In this document: positions 1 to 12,199 of the stretch, one piece after another | How positions within the stretch are numbered: position 1 is the stretch's first letter | Layout of the letters: every line of letters begins with the position of its first letter | Source: Piscinibacter caeni | GTDB lineage: Bacteria; Pseudomonadota; Gammaproteobacteria; Burkholderiales; Burkholderiaceae_C | Direction of reading: 5' to 3' | Assembly: GCA_003265685.1 (NCBI GenBank) | Contig: KZ836106.1 | Span: 1-64,000, forward strand | Length of the DNA stretch: 64,000 nt | Made by a program: the position numbers and the translations under genes | The notes under the pieces: generated by a model | What the model was told of the DNA's origin: nothing | Database searches by the model: none | What the model saw: only the letters and a program-made list of their open reading frames with translations

Positions 1-1533
1 GTGGCACCCGGCGATGCCGGCGCCGACGACGAGCGCCGCGGCCGGCGCCGCAACCGCCGCGACCGCCGGCGCGGCGAGCGACCCGAGGGCAGCCCCGACC
101 CGGCCGCGGCGGTTGCGGAGCGCAGCGGCGAACTGTTCGCCGAGGTGCTCGCCGGCACCTTCGACAGCGAAGCCGAGGCGCCAGCCGAGGAAGGTGCCGC
201 AGTGGCGGAAGCCCCCGCCGCCGAGGCAGAAGCCGCCGCCGAGCCGCACAAGCGCGTGCTGGCCGCCGACCCGGACGCGCCCAAGTTGCAGAAGGTGCTG
301 GCCCAGTCCGGCATCGGCTCGCGCCGCGACATGGAGGAGCTGATCACCGAGGGCCGCATCACCGTCAACGGCGAGCCGGCGCATGTCGGCCAGCGCATCT
401 CCTTCGGCGACCGCATCGCGCTGGACGGCAAGCCGGTCAAGGTGCGCATCCAGCCGCCGCCGCCGCGCGTGATCGCCTATCACAAGCCGGTCGGCGAGGT
501 CGTCACGCACGACGACCCGCAGCAGCGCCCGACCGTGTTCCGCCGCCTGCCGCGCCTGCAGCAGGGCAAGTGGCAGTCGGTCGGCCGGCTCGACATCAAC
601 ACCGAGGGTCTGCTGCTGTTCACCACCTCCGGCGAACTGGCCAACCAGCTGATGCACCCGCGTTTCGGCGTCGAGCGCGAGTACGCCGTGCGCGTGCTGG
701 GCACGCTGACCGAGGAGCAGCGCGAGCAGCTGCTCGAGGGGGTCGAGATCGAGGGCCAGCAGGCCTCGTTCCGCTCCATCGTCGACGGCGGCGGCGAAGG
801 CGTGAACCACTGGTACCGCGTCGTCATCACCGAGGGCCGCAACCGCGAGGTGCGCAAGCTGTTCGACGCGGTCGGGCTGACCGTCAGCCGGCTGATCCGC
901 ATCCGCTACGGCAACGTCGTGCTGCCGCGCGGCCTCAAGCGCGGCGTCTGGGTCGACCTGCCCGAAGGCGACGTGCGTGCCATCCGGCGCCTCGCCCAGG
1001 GCCCGCGCGAGGGCCAGCCGCAGCCCCGCGGCAACGAGCCGCAGCGCCAGAAGCCGCGCAACGAGCGCCAGGCCGGCCGGCCCGACCGCGCCGACCGCAA
1101 CCGCAACCCGCCGCCGCCGCCGCGCGATCAGCGCGAACCGCGTGAACCACGCGAGCCCGGCTTCGAGGACGACGAGGAGTTCGACATCGATCCCGCGCGC
1201 ATCCCGAACCCGCTGGAGCAGACCTTCGACAAGCGCTTCGTGCAGAACCCGCGCACCGGCGTCGGCGGCCGCGGCTTCTCGCGCGGCGGCGGCGGCTTCG
1301 GCCCAGGCGGCAGCAGCCCGGCGCAGGGCGGCGGCGGCGCCAAGAAGGGCGGCCCCAAGCAGCCCGACCCGATGCAGACCTCGGTCGGCTACATCGGCGG
1401 CGACGCCTTCCATCGAAAGAACCGTGGCGGCCGTGGCGGCAACCGCGGCGGCGGCGGGGGCGGTGGCTTCGGCGGGTTTGGCGGCGGAGGCGGGGGCGGG
1501 GGCGGTGGGGGTGGCCGCCGCGGCGGGCGCTGA
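1..1533 (+). CDS. rluB: 23S rRNA pseudouridine synthase RluB, probably cut at its 5' end by the window edge
   Basis: Makes pseudouridine in helix 89-90 of 23S rRNA (E. coli position 2605). An S4 RNA-binding domain lies at about residues 95-135 ([19 protein letters not shown]). The RluB/RsuA-type catalytic motif is [16 protein letters not shown], with the presumed catalytic Asp near residue 198. The reading frame is open from base 1 and starts with GTG, so the true start may lie upstream; the first 90 residues are a charged low-complexity leader. The tail after about residue 330 is unusual: about 180 residues rich in Arg, Pro, Gln and Gly, ending in near-pure glycine runs, whereas the E. coli enzyme is about 290 residues in total. 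RNA binding by the tail is inference. The family assignment is firm. Confidence 0.93.
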   Translation: MAPGDAGADDERRGRRRNRRDRRRGERPEGSPDPAAAVAERSGELFAEVLAGTFDSEAEAPAEEGAAVAEAPAAEAEAAAEPHKRVLAADPDAPKLQKVLAQSGIGSRRDMEELITEGRITVNGEPAHVGQRISFGDRIALDGKPVKVRIQPPPPRVIAYHKPVGEVVTHDDPQQRPTVFRRLPRLQQGKWQSVGRLDINTEGLLLFTTSGELANQLMHPRFGVEREYAVRVLGTLTEEQREQLLEGVEIEGQQASFRSIVDGGGEGVNHWYRVVITEGRNREVRKLFDAVGLTVSRLIRIRYGNVVLPRGLKRGVWVDLPEGDVRAIRRLAQGPREGQPQPRGNEPQRQKPRNERQAGRPDRADRNRNPPPPPRDQREPREPREPGFEDDEEFDIDPARIPNPLEQTFDKRFVQNPRTGVGGRGFSRGGGGFGPGGSSPAQGGGGAKKGGPKQPDPMQTSVGYIGGDAFHRKNRGGRGGNRGGGGGGGFGGFGGGGGGGGGGGGRRGGR

Positions 1534-1578
1534 TCCGCGCCGCAAGGCCTTGACCGAAGCCGGCACCGGCTGCCGGAC

Positions 1579-1584
1579 TACAAT
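1579..1584 (+). promoter_or_regulatory. -10 box (TACAAT) of the ndk promoter
   Basis: TACAAT sits about 40 bases before the ndk start and leaves a leader of roughly 33 nt that contains the ribosome site AGGAGA (1611-1616). No convincing -35 stands at 16-18 bases; a TTGACC at 1550-1555 is 23 bases away, which is too far. The call rests on the -10 alone. Confidence 0.5.
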
Positions 1585-1623
1585 CCGAAACTTTGCCAAG
1601 TTATTGATTCAGGAGAAGAATTC

Positions 1624-2049
1624 ATGGCGACCGAACGCACCCTCTCGATCATCAAGCCCGATGCCGTGGCCAAGAACGTGATCGGCCAGATCTACGCGCG
1701 CTTCGAGGGCGCCGGGCTGAAGATCGTGGCCGCGAAGATGGCGCACCTGTCGCGCGGCGAAGCCGAGGCGTTCTACGCGGTGCACAAGGCGCGTCCCTTT
1801 TTCAAGGACCTGGTCGAGTTCATGATCTCCGGGCCGGTCATGATCCAGGTGCTCGAGGGCGAAGGTGCGATCGCCAAGAACCGCGAGCTGATGGGTGCCA
1901 CCGATCCGAAGAAGGCCGCCAAGGGCACCATCCGCGCCGACTTCGCCGACAGCATCGACGCCAACGCGGTGCACGGCTCGGACGCGCCGGAGACTGCCGC
2001 CGTCGAGGTGGCGTTCTTCTTCCCCGGCATGAACGTCTACTCGCGCTGA
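1624..2049 (+). CDS. ndk: Nucleoside diphosphate kinase
   Basis: Transfers the gamma phosphate from ATP to other (deoxy)nucleoside diphosphates through a phosphohistidine. At 141 residues it is the normal bacterial length. The active-site motif NAVHGSDA places the phosphorylated His at residue 117, the same number as in E. coli. The N-terminus [12 protein letters not shown] is the family signature. The start is fixed by AGGAGA 8 bases upstream. rlmN follows 7 bases after the stop, so the two are probably cotranscribed, as is common in betaproteobacteria. Confidence 0.98.
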   Translation: MATERTLSIIKPDAVAKNVIGQIYARFEGAGLKIVAAKMAHLSRGEAEAFYAVHKARPFFKDLVEFMISGPVMIQVLEGEGAIAKNRELMGATDPKKAAKGTIRADFADSIDANAVHGSDAPETAAVEVAFFFPGMNVYSR

Positions 2050-2056
2050 AGCCGAC

Positions 2057-3202
2057 GTGGAACGGGTCAACCTGCTCGATCTCGACCGGGACGGGTTGAC
2101 CGCGTTCGTCGAGTCGCTCGGCGAGAAGCGCTTCCGCGCCACCCAGCTGTTCCGCTGGATCCACCAGAAGGGCGCGGCCGAGTTCGACGCGATGACCGAC
2201 CTGGCGCGTTCGCTGCGCGACAAGCTGCGCGAGCACGCCGAGGTGCGTGGCCTGGCGGTGATCGGCGAGCAGGCCTCGGCCGATGGCACGGTGAAGTGGC
2301 TGTTCGACGTCGGCGCCGGCAACGCCGTCGAGGCGGTGTTCATCCCCGAGGACGACCGCGGCACGCTGTGCGTGTCCTCGCAGGCCGGCTGCGCGGTCGG
2401 CTGCCGCTTCTGCTCCACCGGGCACCAGGGCTTCAGCCGCAACCTCTCGACCGGCGAGATCCTGGCGCAGCTGTGGTTCGCCGAACATGCGCTGCGCCGG
2501 CGCCTCGGCCTGCGCGAGGGCGAACGTGCGATCACCAACGTCGTGATGATGGGCATGGGCGAGCCGCTGCAGAACTACGCCGCGCTGGTGCCCGCGCTGC
2601 GCGCGATGCTCGACGACCACGGCTATGGCCTGTCGCGCCGCCGCGTGACCGTCTCCACCTCCGGCGTGGTGCCGATGATCGACCGGCTGCGCGACGACTG
2701 CCCGGTGGCGCTCGCCGTCTCGCTGCACGCGCCGGACGACGCGCTGCGCGACGACCTCGTGCCGCTGAACCGCAAGTACCCGCTGGCCGAGCTGCTGGCG
2801 GCCTGCCGCCGCTACCTCGACGCGGCCCCGCGCGACTTCATCACCTTCGAGTACTGCATGCTGGACGGCGTCAACGACAGCGACGATCACGCCCGTGCCC
2901 TGGTGCACCTGCTCCGGGACGACCCGGCCACCGCGCTGCCGTGCAAGCTCAACCTGATCCCGTTCAACCCCTTCCCCGAATCCGGCCTGCGCCGCTCGGG
3001 CGCGGCGCGGGTTCAGGCCTTCGCGAAGCTGCTGCAGGAGGCCGGCATCGTCACCACCGTGCGCAAGACCCGCGGCGACGACATCGCCGCCGCCTGCGGC
3101 CAGCTGGCCGGCGAGGTGCAGGACCGCACCAACGCGCGCGAACGCGTCACGCAGGCGCGCATCGCGGTGCTGCGGCGTGCCGGCAGCGGGGTGCAGGCAT
3201 GA
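2057..3202 (+). CDS. rlmN: Dual-specificity 23S rRNA/tRNA adenine-C2 methyltransferase RlmN (radical SAM)
   Basis: Methylates C2 of A2503 in 23S rRNA and A37 of some tRNAs. The radical-SAM cluster cysteines are C112, C116 and C119 (CAVGCRFC). The C-terminal Cys that carries the transient methyl-cysteine is seen in AAACGQ (about residue 347). Other family marks are GMGEPLQNY (SAM binding) and VSLHAPDD. It starts with GTG, 7 bases after ndk. The 381-residue length fits the family. Its stop overlaps the start of the next gene as ATGA, which suggests translational coupling. Confidence 0.97.
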   Translation: MERVNLLDLDRDGLTAFVESLGEKRFRATQLFRWIHQKGAAEFDAMTDLARSLRDKLREHAEVRGLAVIGEQASADGTVKWLFDVGAGNAVEAVFIPEDDRGTLCVSSQAGCAVGCRFCSTGHQGFSRNLSTGEILAQLWFAEHALRRRLGLREGERAITNVVMMGMGEPLQNYAALVPALRAMLDDHGYGLSRRRVTVSTSGVVPMIDRLRDDCPVALAVSLHAPDDALRDDLVPLNRKYPLAELLAACRRYLDAAPRDFITFEYCMLDGVNDSDDHARALVHLLRDDPATALPCKLNLIPFNPFPESGLRRSGAARVQAFAKLLQEAGIVTTVRKTRGDDIAAACGQLAGEVQDRTNARERVTQARIAVLRRAGSGVQA

Positions 3203-4011
3203 GGGCCCTCGCGGCGCTGCTGCTGGCCGGTGCCGCGGCACTGGCGGCGTGCACCACCACGACCACCCAGACCACCTCGGTGCCGACCACCGACCCGCCG
3301 CGCCAGCCGGCCACGCCGGCGGACCCGGCAGCCGACCAGGCGCGCCGCGCGCGGGTGCGCATGGAACTGGCCGCGGCCTACTTCGGGCGCGGGCAGATGG
3401 ACGTGGCGCTCGAGGAGGTCAATCGCGTGATCGCGATCGACCCGAACCTGGTCGCGGCGCACAACCTGCGCGGCCTGATCCAGGCCAACCTCGGCGAGGT
3501 CGCGGCGGCCGAGGCGAGCTTCCGGCGTGCGCTGACGCTGGGGCCGCGCGACGTCGACTCGATGCAGAACTACAGCTGGTTCCTGTGCCAGCAGAAGCGT
3601 TATGCGGAGGCCGACGCGCAGTTCGAGCAGACGCTCGCGCTGCCGACCAACCGCGAGCCGGCACGAACGCTGCTCGCGCAGGGCGTGTGCCGCGCCTTCG
3701 CCGGCCAGCTCGAGCCGGCCGAGCGGGCGCTGACACGCTCCTACGAGCTCGACCCGAACAACCCGGCGACGGCGGTCAACCTGTCCGAGCTGCTGCTGCG
3801 CCGCGGCGAGGCCGAGCGGGCGCGTTTCTACATCCGCCGCGTCAACAGCCAGCCGCAGCTGGTGAACGCGCAGACGCTGTGGCTGGCCGCGCGCATCGAG
3901 CACAAGCTCGGCAACGAGACCGGCGCACGCGACTTCGGCGCGCAGTTGCGCAGCCGCTTCGGCGATTCGCGCGAGGCGCTGGCGTTCGAGAGGGGACGCT
4001 TCGATGACTGA
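3199..4011 (+). CDS. pilW: Type IV pilus biogenesis/stability lipoprotein PilW (TPR protein)
   Basis: A 270-residue lipoprotein. The hydrophobic signal ends in the lipobox LAAC with the lipidated Cys at residue 18, followed by a Thr/Pro-rich linker. Several tetratricopeptide repeats follow from about residue 55 (for example [20 protein letters not shown] and [18 protein letters not shown]). In the known family, PilW/PilF is the outer-membrane pilotin that helps the PilQ secretin assemble. Its position between rlmN and a RodZ-like gene and ispG is the conserved proteobacterial context for pilW/pilF, which supports the name; the TPR fold alone would not. It overlaps the next gene by 8 bases. 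Confidence 0.87.
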   Translation: MRALAALLLAGAAALAACTTTTTQTTSVPTTDPPRQPATPADPAADQARRARVRMELAAAYFGRGQMDVALEEVNRVIAIDPNLVAAHNLRGLIQANLGEVAAAEASFRRALTLGPRDVDSMQNYSWFLCQQKRYAEADAQFEQTLALPTNREPARTLLAQGVCRAFAGQLEPAERALTRSYELDPNNPATAVNLSELLLRRGEAERARFYIRRVNSQPQLVNAQTLWLAARIEHKLGNETGARDFGAQLRSRFGDSREALAFERGRFDD

Positions 4012-4894
4012 GGACCGCGCCGACGCCGCCGCGCCGGCGGCCAGTGCTGGCGCGCTGCTGCGCCAGGCCCGCCAGGCGCAGGGCATGCACATCGCCGTGC
4101 TGTCGGCGGCCATCAAGGTGCCGCAGCGCAAGCTCGAGGCGCTCGAGGCCGACCGCTACGACGAGCTGCCCGACGCCACCTTCACGCGCGCACTGGCGCA
4201 GACCGTGTGCCGCACGCTGAAGATCGATGCCGCGCCGGTGCTCGCGCTGCTGCCCAAGGCCTTCAGCGATTCGCGCCTGGAGCACGTGGCCGAGGGCATC
4301 AACGCGCCGTTCCGCGACCGCGGCGGGCCCGACACCGGCGGCGACTGGGGCATCGCGCTGTCGCCCGCGGTGTGGGCTGCGCTGGGGGTGCTGGTGCTGG
4401 CGGCCGGGGTCTATTTCATGCCGCCGGGCCTGCTCGGTCCGTCCGCCTCCTCGGGCGCGGCCTCGGCGCCGGTCGTGTCGGTGCTGCCGGCATCGGCGGT
4501 GGCACCCACCCCCGCACCGGTGGCCGAAGCGCCGGCGGCCTCGGCCGCGGTGGCGGCGGCCGAGCCACCCGCCTCGACCGCCGGCGAGACGGTGCACTCC
4601 GCGCCGCTGGCGGCGGCCAACGATTCCGCCGCCAGCGCACCTGCCGTGCCGCCGGCTGCCGGCGCGCTGCTGCTGCGCACCTCGGCGGAGTCGTGGATCG
4701 AGGTGATCGACGCGCGCGGCCAGACACTGCTGTCGCGCGTGGTGACGCCCGGCGAGGTGGTCGGGCTGGACGGCGCGATGCCGCTGCGGCTGACCGTCGG
4801 CAATGCGGCCGCGACCACGGTCTCGTTGCGCGGCCAGCCGGTGGACCTGGCGCCGCGCACGCGCGACAACGTCGCGCGGCTCGAACTGAAGTGA
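4004..4894 (+). CDS. RodZ-like helix-turn-helix membrane protein with C-terminal DUF4115 domain
   Basis: At 296 residues it has the RodZ layout. A Cro-type helix-turn-helix lies at about residues 14-80 ([20 protein letters not shown]). One membrane segment lies at about 118-140 ([14 protein letters not shown]). An Ala/Pro/Val-rich periplasmic linker follows, and then a beta-rich domain (about 222-296) containing [18 protein letters not shown], typical of DUF4115. RodZ links MreB to the cell-wall elongation machinery. A gene of this type sits between pilW and ispG in many proteobacteria. Cell-shape function here is inferred from family and context only. Confidence 0.85.
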   Translation: MTEDRADAAAPAASAGALLRQARQAQGMHIAVLSAAIKVPQRKLEALEADRYDELPDATFTRALAQTVCRTLKIDAAPVLALLPKAFSDSRLEHVAEGINAPFRDRGGPDTGGDWGIALSPAVWAALGVLVLAAGVYFMPPGLLGPSASSGAASAPVVSVLPASAVAPTPAPVAEAPAASAAVAAAEPPASTAGETVHSAPLAAANDSAASAPAVPPAAGALLLRTSAESWIEVIDARGQTLLSRVVTPGEVVGLDGAMPLRLTVGNAAATTVSLRGQPVDLAPRTRDNVARLELK

Positions 4895-4904
4895 GCTGCC
4901 GAGC

Positions 4905-6164
<1,260 letters not shown>

Positions 6165-6202
6165 AATCCGCGGCTGCACTGGCCGCTCCTTCCCGAGTTG
6201 TC

Positions 6203-7513
6203 ATGGCTGACATCCTGCGTGCCGTCAAGGGCATGAACGACATCCTGCCGGCCAGCGTGCCGCGCACCGAGAAGCTGCCCGACTCGGCGCTGTGGTCCTG
6301 GTTCGAGGCCACGGTGCGCGAGGTGCTGGCGCGCTACGGCTACCAGTACCTCGTGACGCCGATCGTCGAGCCGACGGCGCTGTTCGTGCGCGGGCTGGGC
6401 GAGGTGACCGACATCGTCGAGAAGGAGATGTACTCTTTCACCGATTCGATGAACGGCGACCAGCTCACGCTGCGCCCGGAGGCCACTGCCGGCATCGTGC
6501 GTGCGATGGTCGAGCACAACGCGCTCTACAACGGGCCGCTGCGCCTGTGGACCATCGGTCCGATGTTCCGCCACGAGCGGCCGCAGAAGGGCCGCTACCG
6601 GCAGTTCCACCAGCTCGACGTCGAGGCGCTCGGTTTCCCCGGGCCGGACGTGGACGCCGAGATGATCCTGATGTTGCGCGCGCTGTGGGTCGCGCTCGGG
6701 CTCGAGGTCGGGCGCGACGTGCGGCTCGAGCTCAACAGCCTGGGCCAGCCGGCCGAGCGCCTGGCGCACCGCGCCGCGCTGATCGCGCACTTCGAGGCGC
6801 ACGCGGCGCAGCTCGACGAGGACGCGAAGCGCCGCCTGCACAGCAACCCGCTGCGCATCCTCGACAGCAAGAACCCGGCGATGCAGGCGCTGATCGAGGC
6901 CGCGCCGAAGCTCGCAGATTTCCTCGGCGCCGAGTCGCTCGCGCATTTCGATGCGCTGCGTGCCGTGCTGGATGCCGCCGGGCTCGCCTACCGCATCAAC
7001 CCGCGCCTGGTGCGCGGCATGGACTACTACAACCTGACCGTGTTCGAGTGGGTCACCGACCAGCTCGGCTCGCAGGGCACGGTGTGCGGCGGCGGCCGCT
7101 ACGATGGGCTGTTCGAGCAGCTCGGTGGCAAGCCGGCGCCGGCGGTCGGCTTCGGCCTGGGCATCGAGCGCCTGCTGCTGCTGTTGCAGGAGCTGAAGGT
7201 GGCGCGGCCCTCGGCGGCACCGCAGGCCTATGCCGTGCTGCCCTCCGCCGCGGCGCTGCCGCGCGCGATGGCGCTGCTGGAGCAGCTGCGCGAGCGCGGC
7301 ATCGCGGTGCAGATGCACGCCGGCGGCGGCGGCATGAAGGCCCAGTTCAAGCGCGCCGACGCGAGCGGGGCGCGCTGGGCGCTGATCTTTGGCGACGACG
7401 AGCTGGCGCGCGGCGAGGTGGCGCTGAAGGACCTGCGCGACGCCACGGCCGCCCAGATCGCCCTGCCGCTGGCCGGCGTGGCCGACTGGGCGGCGCGCCT
7501 GCGCACCGCATAA
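6203..7513 (+). CDS. hisS: Histidyl-tRNA synthetase
   Basis: Class II aminoacyl-tRNA synthetase of 436 residues that charges tRNA-His. Motif 2 is visible as [16 protein letters not shown], motif 3 as [10 protein letters not shown], and the His-specific signature as [15 protein letters not shown]. The C-terminal anticodon-binding domain starts near residue 335. ATG 6203 gives the expected N-terminus [16 protein letters not shown]. It lies between ispG and a YfgM-like gene, the conserved proteobacterial order ispG-hisS-yfgM-bamB-der. Confidence 0.98.
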   Translation: MADILRAVKGMNDILPASVPRTEKLPDSALWSWFEATVREVLARYGYQYLVTPIVEPTALFVRGLGEVTDIVEKEMYSFTDSMNGDQLTLRPEATAGIVRAMVEHNALYNGPLRLWTIGPMFRHERPQKGRYRQFHQLDVEALGFPGPDVDAEMILMLRALWVALGLEVGRDVRLELNSLGQPAERLAHRAALIAHFEAHAAQLDEDAKRRLHSNPLRILDSKNPAMQALIEAAPKLADFLGAESLAHFDALRAVLDAAGLAYRINPRLVRGMDYYNLTVFEWVTDQLGSQGTVCGGGRYDGLFEQLGGKPAPAVGFGLGIERLLLLLQELKVARPSAAPQAYAVLPSAAALPRAMALLEQLRERGIAVQMHAGGGGMKAQFKRADASGARWALIFGDDELARGEVALKDLRDATAAQIALPLAGVADWAARLRTA

Positions 7514-7547
7514 TCCGCGCTTTGCCTCTTCGACCCCGGTTCCCCCC

Positions 7548-8225
7548 ATGGCCACGCATCTCGACCTCGAAGAACAGGAACAGCTCGACCAGCTGAAGGC
7601 GTTCTGGAAGCAGTACGGCAACGCCATCGTCTGGCTGCTGACCCTGGTGCTGGCCGGCTTCGCGGCCTGGAACGGCTGGAACTGGTGGCAGCGCGAGCAG
7701 GCCGTCAAGGCCGGCGCGATGTTCGACGAGCTCGACCGCGCCGTGCAGGCCGGCGAGTCGGCGCGTGCGGCCGGTGTCTTCAAGGACATGCAGGAGCGTT
7801 TCCCGCGCACCGCGTTCACGCAGCAGGGCGGCCTGGCCACGGCCCGGGTGCAGTTCGAGAAGGGCGAGCTCGATGCGGCCGCGGCCACGCTCGGCTGGGT
7901 GGCCGACAACGCCGTCGAGGACGAGTACAAGACCGTCGCCCGGCTGCGCCTGGCCGGCGTGCTGGCCGACCAGAAGAAGTACGACGACGCGCTCAAGCAG
8001 CTCGACGCGGCCACCGCGAAGGAATTCGAGGCGCTGGTGGCCGACCGCCGCGGCGACGTGCTGATGGCGATGGGCCGCAAGGACGAGGCCAAGGTGGCCT
8101 GGCAGAAGGCCTGGGGCGCGATGGACGCCAAGGTCGAGTACCGCCGCCTGATCGATGCCAAGCTGACCGCCATCGGCGCCGCGCCCGCTGCCTCGGCGCC
8201 TGCGGCGGGCGGAGCGACCCGATGA
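7548..8225 (+). CDS. YfgM-family tetratricopeptide membrane protein
   Basis: A 225-residue protein of the YfgM/UPF0070 family. It has a cytoplasmic head starting HLDLEEQEQLDQLKAFWKQY, a single membrane helix (about 22-44, IVWLLTLVLAGFAAWNGW) and periplasmic TPR-like helices to the end. In E. coli YfgM associates with the SecYEG translocon and periplasmic chaperones. The operon order hisS-yfgM-bamB-der supports the call. Its stop overlaps the bamB start (ATGA). Confidence 0.9.
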   Translation: MATHLDLEEQEQLDQLKAFWKQYGNAIVWLLTLVLAGFAAWNGWNWWQREQAVKAGAMFDELDRAVQAGESARAAGVFKDMQERFPRTAFTQQGGLATARVQFEKGELDAAAATLGWVADNAVEDEYKTVARLRLAGVLADQKKYDDALKQLDAATAKEFEALVADRRGDVLMAMGRKDEAKVAWQKAWGAMDAKVEYRRLIDAKLTAIGAAPAASAPAAGGATR

Positions 8226-9340
8226 GGCTGCGCGGCGCGCCGCTCGCGCTGCTGCTGGCGGCCGCCGTGCTGGCGGCCTGCAGCTCGACCGACAAGCCCA
8301 AGCCCAAGGCGCTGCCAGCCATCGAGAAGCCGATCGCTGGGCGGCAGGTCTGGTCGGCGCGCCTGGACAGCGTGCGCTTCCCGCTCGGCGTGGCCACCGC
8401 CGGCGGCGTGTTCACCGTCGCGTCGACCGACGGCACCGTGCTCGCGTTGCAGCCCGAGACCGGCCGCGAGGTCTGGCGCGGCAGCGCCGGCGATCGACTG
8501 GCCGCCGGCGTGGGCAGCGACGGACGCTGGGCCGCGGTGGTGACGCGCGACAACGAACTGGTCGTGCTCGAGGCCGGCAAGAAGGCCTGGCAGAAGCCGC
8601 TCGGCACCCGCGTGGTGACCGCGCCGCTGGTGGCCGGCGAGCGAGTGTTCGTGCTGGCGGGCGACCGCAGCGTGCACGCCTTCGACCTGCGCGACGGCCG
8701 CCGCCTGTGGAGCGTGCAGCGACCGGGCGACCCGTTGACCCTGGCCCGGCCGGGGCTGCTGATGCCGTTCAAGGACACCCTGCTGGTCGGGCAGGGCGCG
8801 CGCCTGGCCGGGCTCGACCCGCTGCGCGGCACGCTGCGCTGGGAGGTGCCGATGGCCTCGCCGCGCGGCACCAACGAGGTCGAGCGCCTCGCCGAACTGG
8901 TGTCGCCGCCGGCCCGCATCGGCGACCAGGTCTGCGCGCGTGCCTTCCAGTCGGCGGTGGCCTGCGCCAACGCCGAGCGCGGCAGCCTCGGCTGGAGCAA
9001 GAACTTCGGCGGCACCGAGGGTGTCGCGGGCGACGATCGCCTGATCGTGGCGGCCGATGCGTCCGACCGGCTGAGCGCGTGGCGCACCGGCAGCGGCGAG
9101 GTGGCCTGGAGCAGCGAGGCGCTGATGCACCGCGAGCTCGGCTCGCCGCTGATGGCCGGCGACACGGTCGTGTTCGGCGACGCCTCCGGCACGCTGCACT
9201 GGCTGGCGCGCGACAGCGGCGCGCCGCTGCTGCGCCTGGCGACCGACGGCTCGGGCCTGGCCGCCGCACCGGTGGCGATCGGCACGACGCTGCTGGCGGT
9301 CACGAAGAGCGGCGGCGTGTACGCGTTCCGGCCCAACTAG
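8222..9340 (+). CDS. bamB: Outer-membrane protein assembly lipoprotein BamB
   Basis: BAM-complex lipoprotein of 372 residues that docks on BamA. The signal peptide ends with lipobox LAAC, Cys 20. The rest is a PQQ-like beta propeller with repeated blades, for example [20 protein letters not shown] and [10 protein letters not shown], and a final blade containing [13 protein letters not shown]. Another BAM component, BamA, is at 31.8 kb. It lies directly upstream of der, as in E. coli and other proteobacteria. Confidence 0.95.
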   Translation: MRLRGAPLALLLAAAVLAACSSTDKPKPKALPAIEKPIAGRQVWSARLDSVRFPLGVATAGGVFTVASTDGTVLALQPETGREVWRGSAGDRLAAGVGSDGRWAAVVTRDNELVVLEAGKKAWQKPLGTRVVTAPLVAGERVFVLAGDRSVHAFDLRDGRRLWSVQRPGDPLTLARPGLLMPFKDTLLVGQGARLAGLDPLRGTLRWEVPMASPRGTNEVERLAELVSPPARIGDQVCARAFQSAVACANAERGSLGWSKNFGGTEGVAGDDRLIVAADASDRLSAWRTGSGEVAWSSEALMHRELGSPLMAGDTVVFGDASGTLHWLARDSGAPLLRLATDGSGLAAAPVAIGTTLLAVTKSGGVYAFRPN

Positions 9341-9350
9341 GACGCCTTCG

Positions 9351-10682
9351 ATGAAGCCGGTCATCGCCATCGTCGGCCGGCCCAATGTCGGCAAGTCGAC
9401 GCTGTTCAACCGCATGACCAAGAGCCGCGACGCGATCGTGGCCGACTTCGCCGGCCTGACGCGCGACCGGCACTACGGCGACGGCAAGCTCGGCAGCCGC
9501 GAGTACATCGTCGTCGACACCGGCGGCTTCGAGCCGACCGCCGAGACCGGCATCGTGCGCGAGATGGCCAAGCAGACGCGCCAGGCGGTGGCCGAGGCCG
9601 ATGCGGTGATCTTCGTCGTCGACGTGCGCGCCGGGCTGTCGGCGCTGGACCACGACATCGCCGACTACCTGCGCACCACCGGCAAGAAGGTGCTGCTGGC
9701 GGCCAACAAGGCCGAGGGCATGGTCGATTCGCCGCTGCTGGCGGAGTTCTGGGAGCTCGGCCTGGGCGAGCCGCACCCGGTCTCCTCGGCGCACGGGCAG
9801 GGCATCCGCAGCCTGACCGAGGCGGCGCTGGCCGATTGCCCGGAAGACGAGCCGGCCGAGGGCGAGTCGGACGAAGCCGCGCCGATCCGCCTGGCGGTGG
9901 CCGGACGGCCGAACGTCGGCAAGTCGACCCTGATCAACACCTGGCTGGGCGAGGAACGCCTGGTCGCCTTCGACCTGCCGGGCACCACGCGCGACGCGAT
10001 CCACGTGCCCTTCGAGCGCCACGGCCAGAAGTTCGAACTGATCGACACCGCGGGCCTGCGCCGCAAGGGCAAGGTGTTCGAGGCGATCGAGAAGTTCTCG
10101 GTCGTCAAGACGCTGCAGGCGATCGCCGACGCCAACGTCGTCGTGCTGCTGCTCGACGCGACACAGGGCGTGACCGACCAGGACGCCCACATCGCCGGCT
10201 ACATCCTCGACAGCGGGCGCGCGGTGGTGCTGGCGGTCAACAAGTGGGACGCGGTCGACGACTACCAGAAGCAGACCCTGCAGCGTTCGATCGAGCAGCG
10301 CCTGGCCTTCTTGAAATACGCGCCCCTGCTCCACATCTCCGCCAAGCGCCGTCAGGGCCTGGGCCCGCTGTGGAAGGCGATCGCCGAGGCCCATGCCTCG
10401 GCGACGCGCAAGCTGCCGACCCCGATCCTGACGCGCCTGCTGATCGAGGCGGTGCAGCACCAGGCGCCCAAGCGCGCCGGCATGTTCCGTCCCAAGCTGC
10501 GTTATGCCCACCAGGGCGGCATGAACCCGCCCATCATCGTCATCCACGGCTCCTCGCTCGACCACGTGACCGACGCTTACAAACGCTTCCTCGAGGGCCG
10601 CTTCCGCGAGCATTTCAAGCTGGTCGGCACGCCGCTGCGCATCGAGATGCGCTCGGCGAGGAACCCTTTCGATCCCGAGTGA
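9351..10682 (+). CDS. der: Ribosome-assembly GTPase Der (EngA), double G domain
   Basis: Essential GTPase needed for 50S subunit maturation. Two complete G domains are seen. The first has [12 protein letters not shown] at residues 8-19 and NKAE. The second has [12 protein letters not shown] from about residue 185, then DLPGTTRD and NKWD. A KH-like C-terminal domain follows (about 355-443). The 443-residue length is standard for betaproteobacteria. The acidic linker between the G domains ([14 protein letters not shown]) is typical. Confidence 0.98.
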   Translation: MKPVIAIVGRPNVGKSTLFNRMTKSRDAIVADFAGLTRDRHYGDGKLGSREYIVVDTGGFEPTAETGIVREMAKQTRQAVAEADAVIFVVDVRAGLSALDHDIADYLRTTGKKVLLAANKAEGMVDSPLLAEFWELGLGEPHPVSSAHGQGIRSLTEAALADCPEDEPAEGESDEAAPIRLAVAGRPNVGKSTLINTWLGEERLVAFDLPGTTRDAIHVPFERHGQKFELIDTAGLRRKGKVFEAIEKFSVVKTLQAIADANVVVLLLDATQGVTDQDAHIAGYILDSGRAVVLAVNKWDAVDDYQKQTLQRSIEQRLAFLKYAPLLHISAKRRQGLGPLWKAIAEAHASATRKLPTPILTRLLIEAVQHQAPKRAGMFRPKLRYAHQGGMNPPIIVIHGSSLDHVTDAYKRFLEGRFREHFKLVGTPLRIEMRSARNPFDPE

Positions 10683-10757
10683 ATCGGAGAAATCCCGCAG
10701 GGGCCGGACCGCTGTGATAACGTGGGCGATCCAAGAACTTTCAACACGGAGAATATC

Positions 10758-11000
10758 GTGAGCAACAAAGGGCAGCTTCTACAAGACCCGTTCCTGAACC
10801 TGCTGCGCAAGGAGCATGTTCCGGTGTCGATCTACCTCGTCAACGGCATCAAGCTGCAAGGCCACATCGAGTCCTTCGACCAGTACGTGGTCCTGCTGCG
10901 CAACACTGTCACCCAGATGGTCTACAAGCACGCGATCTCGACCGTCGTGCCAGGCCGTGCCGTGAACTTCCACGCTGCCGAAGCGCAAGACCAAGCTTGA
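10758..11000 (+). CDS. hfq: RNA chaperone Hfq
   Basis: Hexameric Sm-like protein that pairs small RNAs with mRNAs. At 80 residues it has the Sm1 region ([20 protein letters not shown]) and the Sm2 YKHAIST motif. The start is GTG at 10758 (GTG AGC AAC AAA), preceded by ACGGAGA; this gives the normal N-terminus (M)[13 protein letters not shown]. The frame stays open a further 12 codons upstream, but that segment is not conserved Hfq sequence. The C-terminal tail is very short, as in other betaproteobacteria. It overlaps hflX. Confidence 0.98.
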   Translation: MSNKGQLLQDPFLNLLRKEHVPVSIYLVNGIKLQGHIESFDQYVVLLRNTVTQMVYKHAISTVVPGRAVNFHAAEAQDQA

Positions 11001-12199
11001 TCCCCGCGCAAGCCCCCGGGGCACCCCGGGCGATCCTGGTCGGCGTCGACCTCGGCGGGTCGGCGCCGTTCGATGCCACGCTCGACGAACTCGCCTTGCT
11101 GGCCGAATCGGCTGGCGACGAGCCGGTCGCGCGTGTGATCGCGCGCCGCAAGGCGCCCGACCCGGCCCTCTTCGTCGGCTCCGGCAAGGCCGACGAGATC
11201 AAGGCCCTGGTGCTCGGCCACCAGGCCGAGGCCGTGCTGTTCGACCAGGCGCTCTCGCCGGCGCAGCAGCGCAACCTCGAACGCCACCTCGGCGTGGCGG
11301 TGGCCGACCGCACCATGCTGATCCTGGAGATCTTCGCCGCGCGCGCGCAGAGCCACGAGGGCAAGCTGCAGGTCGAGCTGGCGCGGCTGCAGTACCTGGC
11401 TACGCGGCTGGTGCGGCGCTGGAGCCACCTGGAGCGCCAGCAGGGCGGCATCGGCACGCGCGGCGGCCCGGGCGAGGCGCAGATCGAACTCGACCGGCGC
11501 ATGATCGACGAGCGCATCAAGCAGGTGAAGCTGCGCCTGGTGCGCGTCAAGAAGCAGCGCGCCACGCAGCGCCGCGCGCGCGAGCGCAACCAGACCTTCC
11601 GCGTCTCGCTGGTGGGCTACACCAACGCCGGCAAGTCGACGCTGTTCAACGCGCTGGTCAAGGCGCGCAGCTACGCCGCCGACCAGCTGTTCGCCACGCT
11701 CGACACCACCACGCGCCAGCTCTGGCTCGAGGAGGCCGGGCGCGGCGTCTCTCTGTCCGACACCGTCGGCTTCATCCGCGACCTGCCGCACAAGCTGGTC
11801 GAGGCCTTCGAGGCCACCCTGCAGGAGGCGGCCGAGGCCGACCTGCTGCTGCACGTGGTCGACTACTCGAGCCCGGTGCTCGACGAGCAGATGGCCGAGG
11901 TCGAGCGCGTGCTCGAGGAGATCGGCGCCGGGCGCATACCGCAGGTGCTGGTCTACAACAAGGTCGACCGGCTCGAGGCCAGCCAGCGCCCGCGCGTGCT
12001 GTGCGACGAGATCGAGCGCCCCGGCGGCGTGCGCGTCCCGCGTGTGTTCGTCAGCGCGCTCGACGGCACCGGCCTGGACGAACTGCGCCGCGTGCTGACC
12101 GCGGCGGTGGCCGGCGCGCCGGCCGCCGCTGCAGCACCGGCCGAGGACCCCCGCTTCGACGAATCGCCGCTCACCGGCACCCACGACTCCCACGCATGA
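10997..12199 (+). CDS. hflX: Ribosome-associated GTPase HflX
   Basis: GTPase that splits stalled or heat-damaged 70S ribosomes. The N-terminal HflX domain has the signature [20 protein letters not shown] and the glycine-rich [11 protein letters not shown]. The G domain starts near residue 206 ([12 protein letters not shown]), followed by [10 protein letters not shown] and NKVD. It seems to start with TTG (10997), whose last two bases belong to the hfq stop TGA. No ATG or GTG occurs in frame near the conserved start [10 protein letters not shown], so this TTG is the best choice and implies coupling to hfq. The order hfq-hflX-hflK-hflC is conserved. Confidence 0.95.
   Translation: MIPAQAPGAPRAILVGVDLGGSAPFDATLDELALLAESAGDEPVARVIARRKAPDPALFVGSGKADEIKALVLGHQAEAVLFDQALSPAQQRNLERHLGVAVADRTMLILEIFAARAQSHEGKLQVELARLQYLATRLVRRWSHLERQQGGIGTRGGPGEAQIELDRRMIDERIKQVKLRLVRVKKQRATQRRARERNQTFRVSLVGYTNAGKSTLFNALVKARSYAADQLFATLDTTTRQLWLEEAGRGVSLSDTVGFIRDLPHKLVEAFEATLQEAAEADLLLHVVDYSSPVLDEQMAEVERVLEEIGAGRIPQVLVYNKVDRLEASQRPRVLCDEIERPGGVRVPRVFVSALDGTGLDELRRVLTAAVAGAPAAAAAPAEDPRFDESPLTGTHDSHA

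Noticed and set aside
10711-10721. TGTGATAAC before hfq as an extended -10 promoter
   Set aside because: Only four of six bases match and no -35 is present. hfq may be transcribed from upstream.
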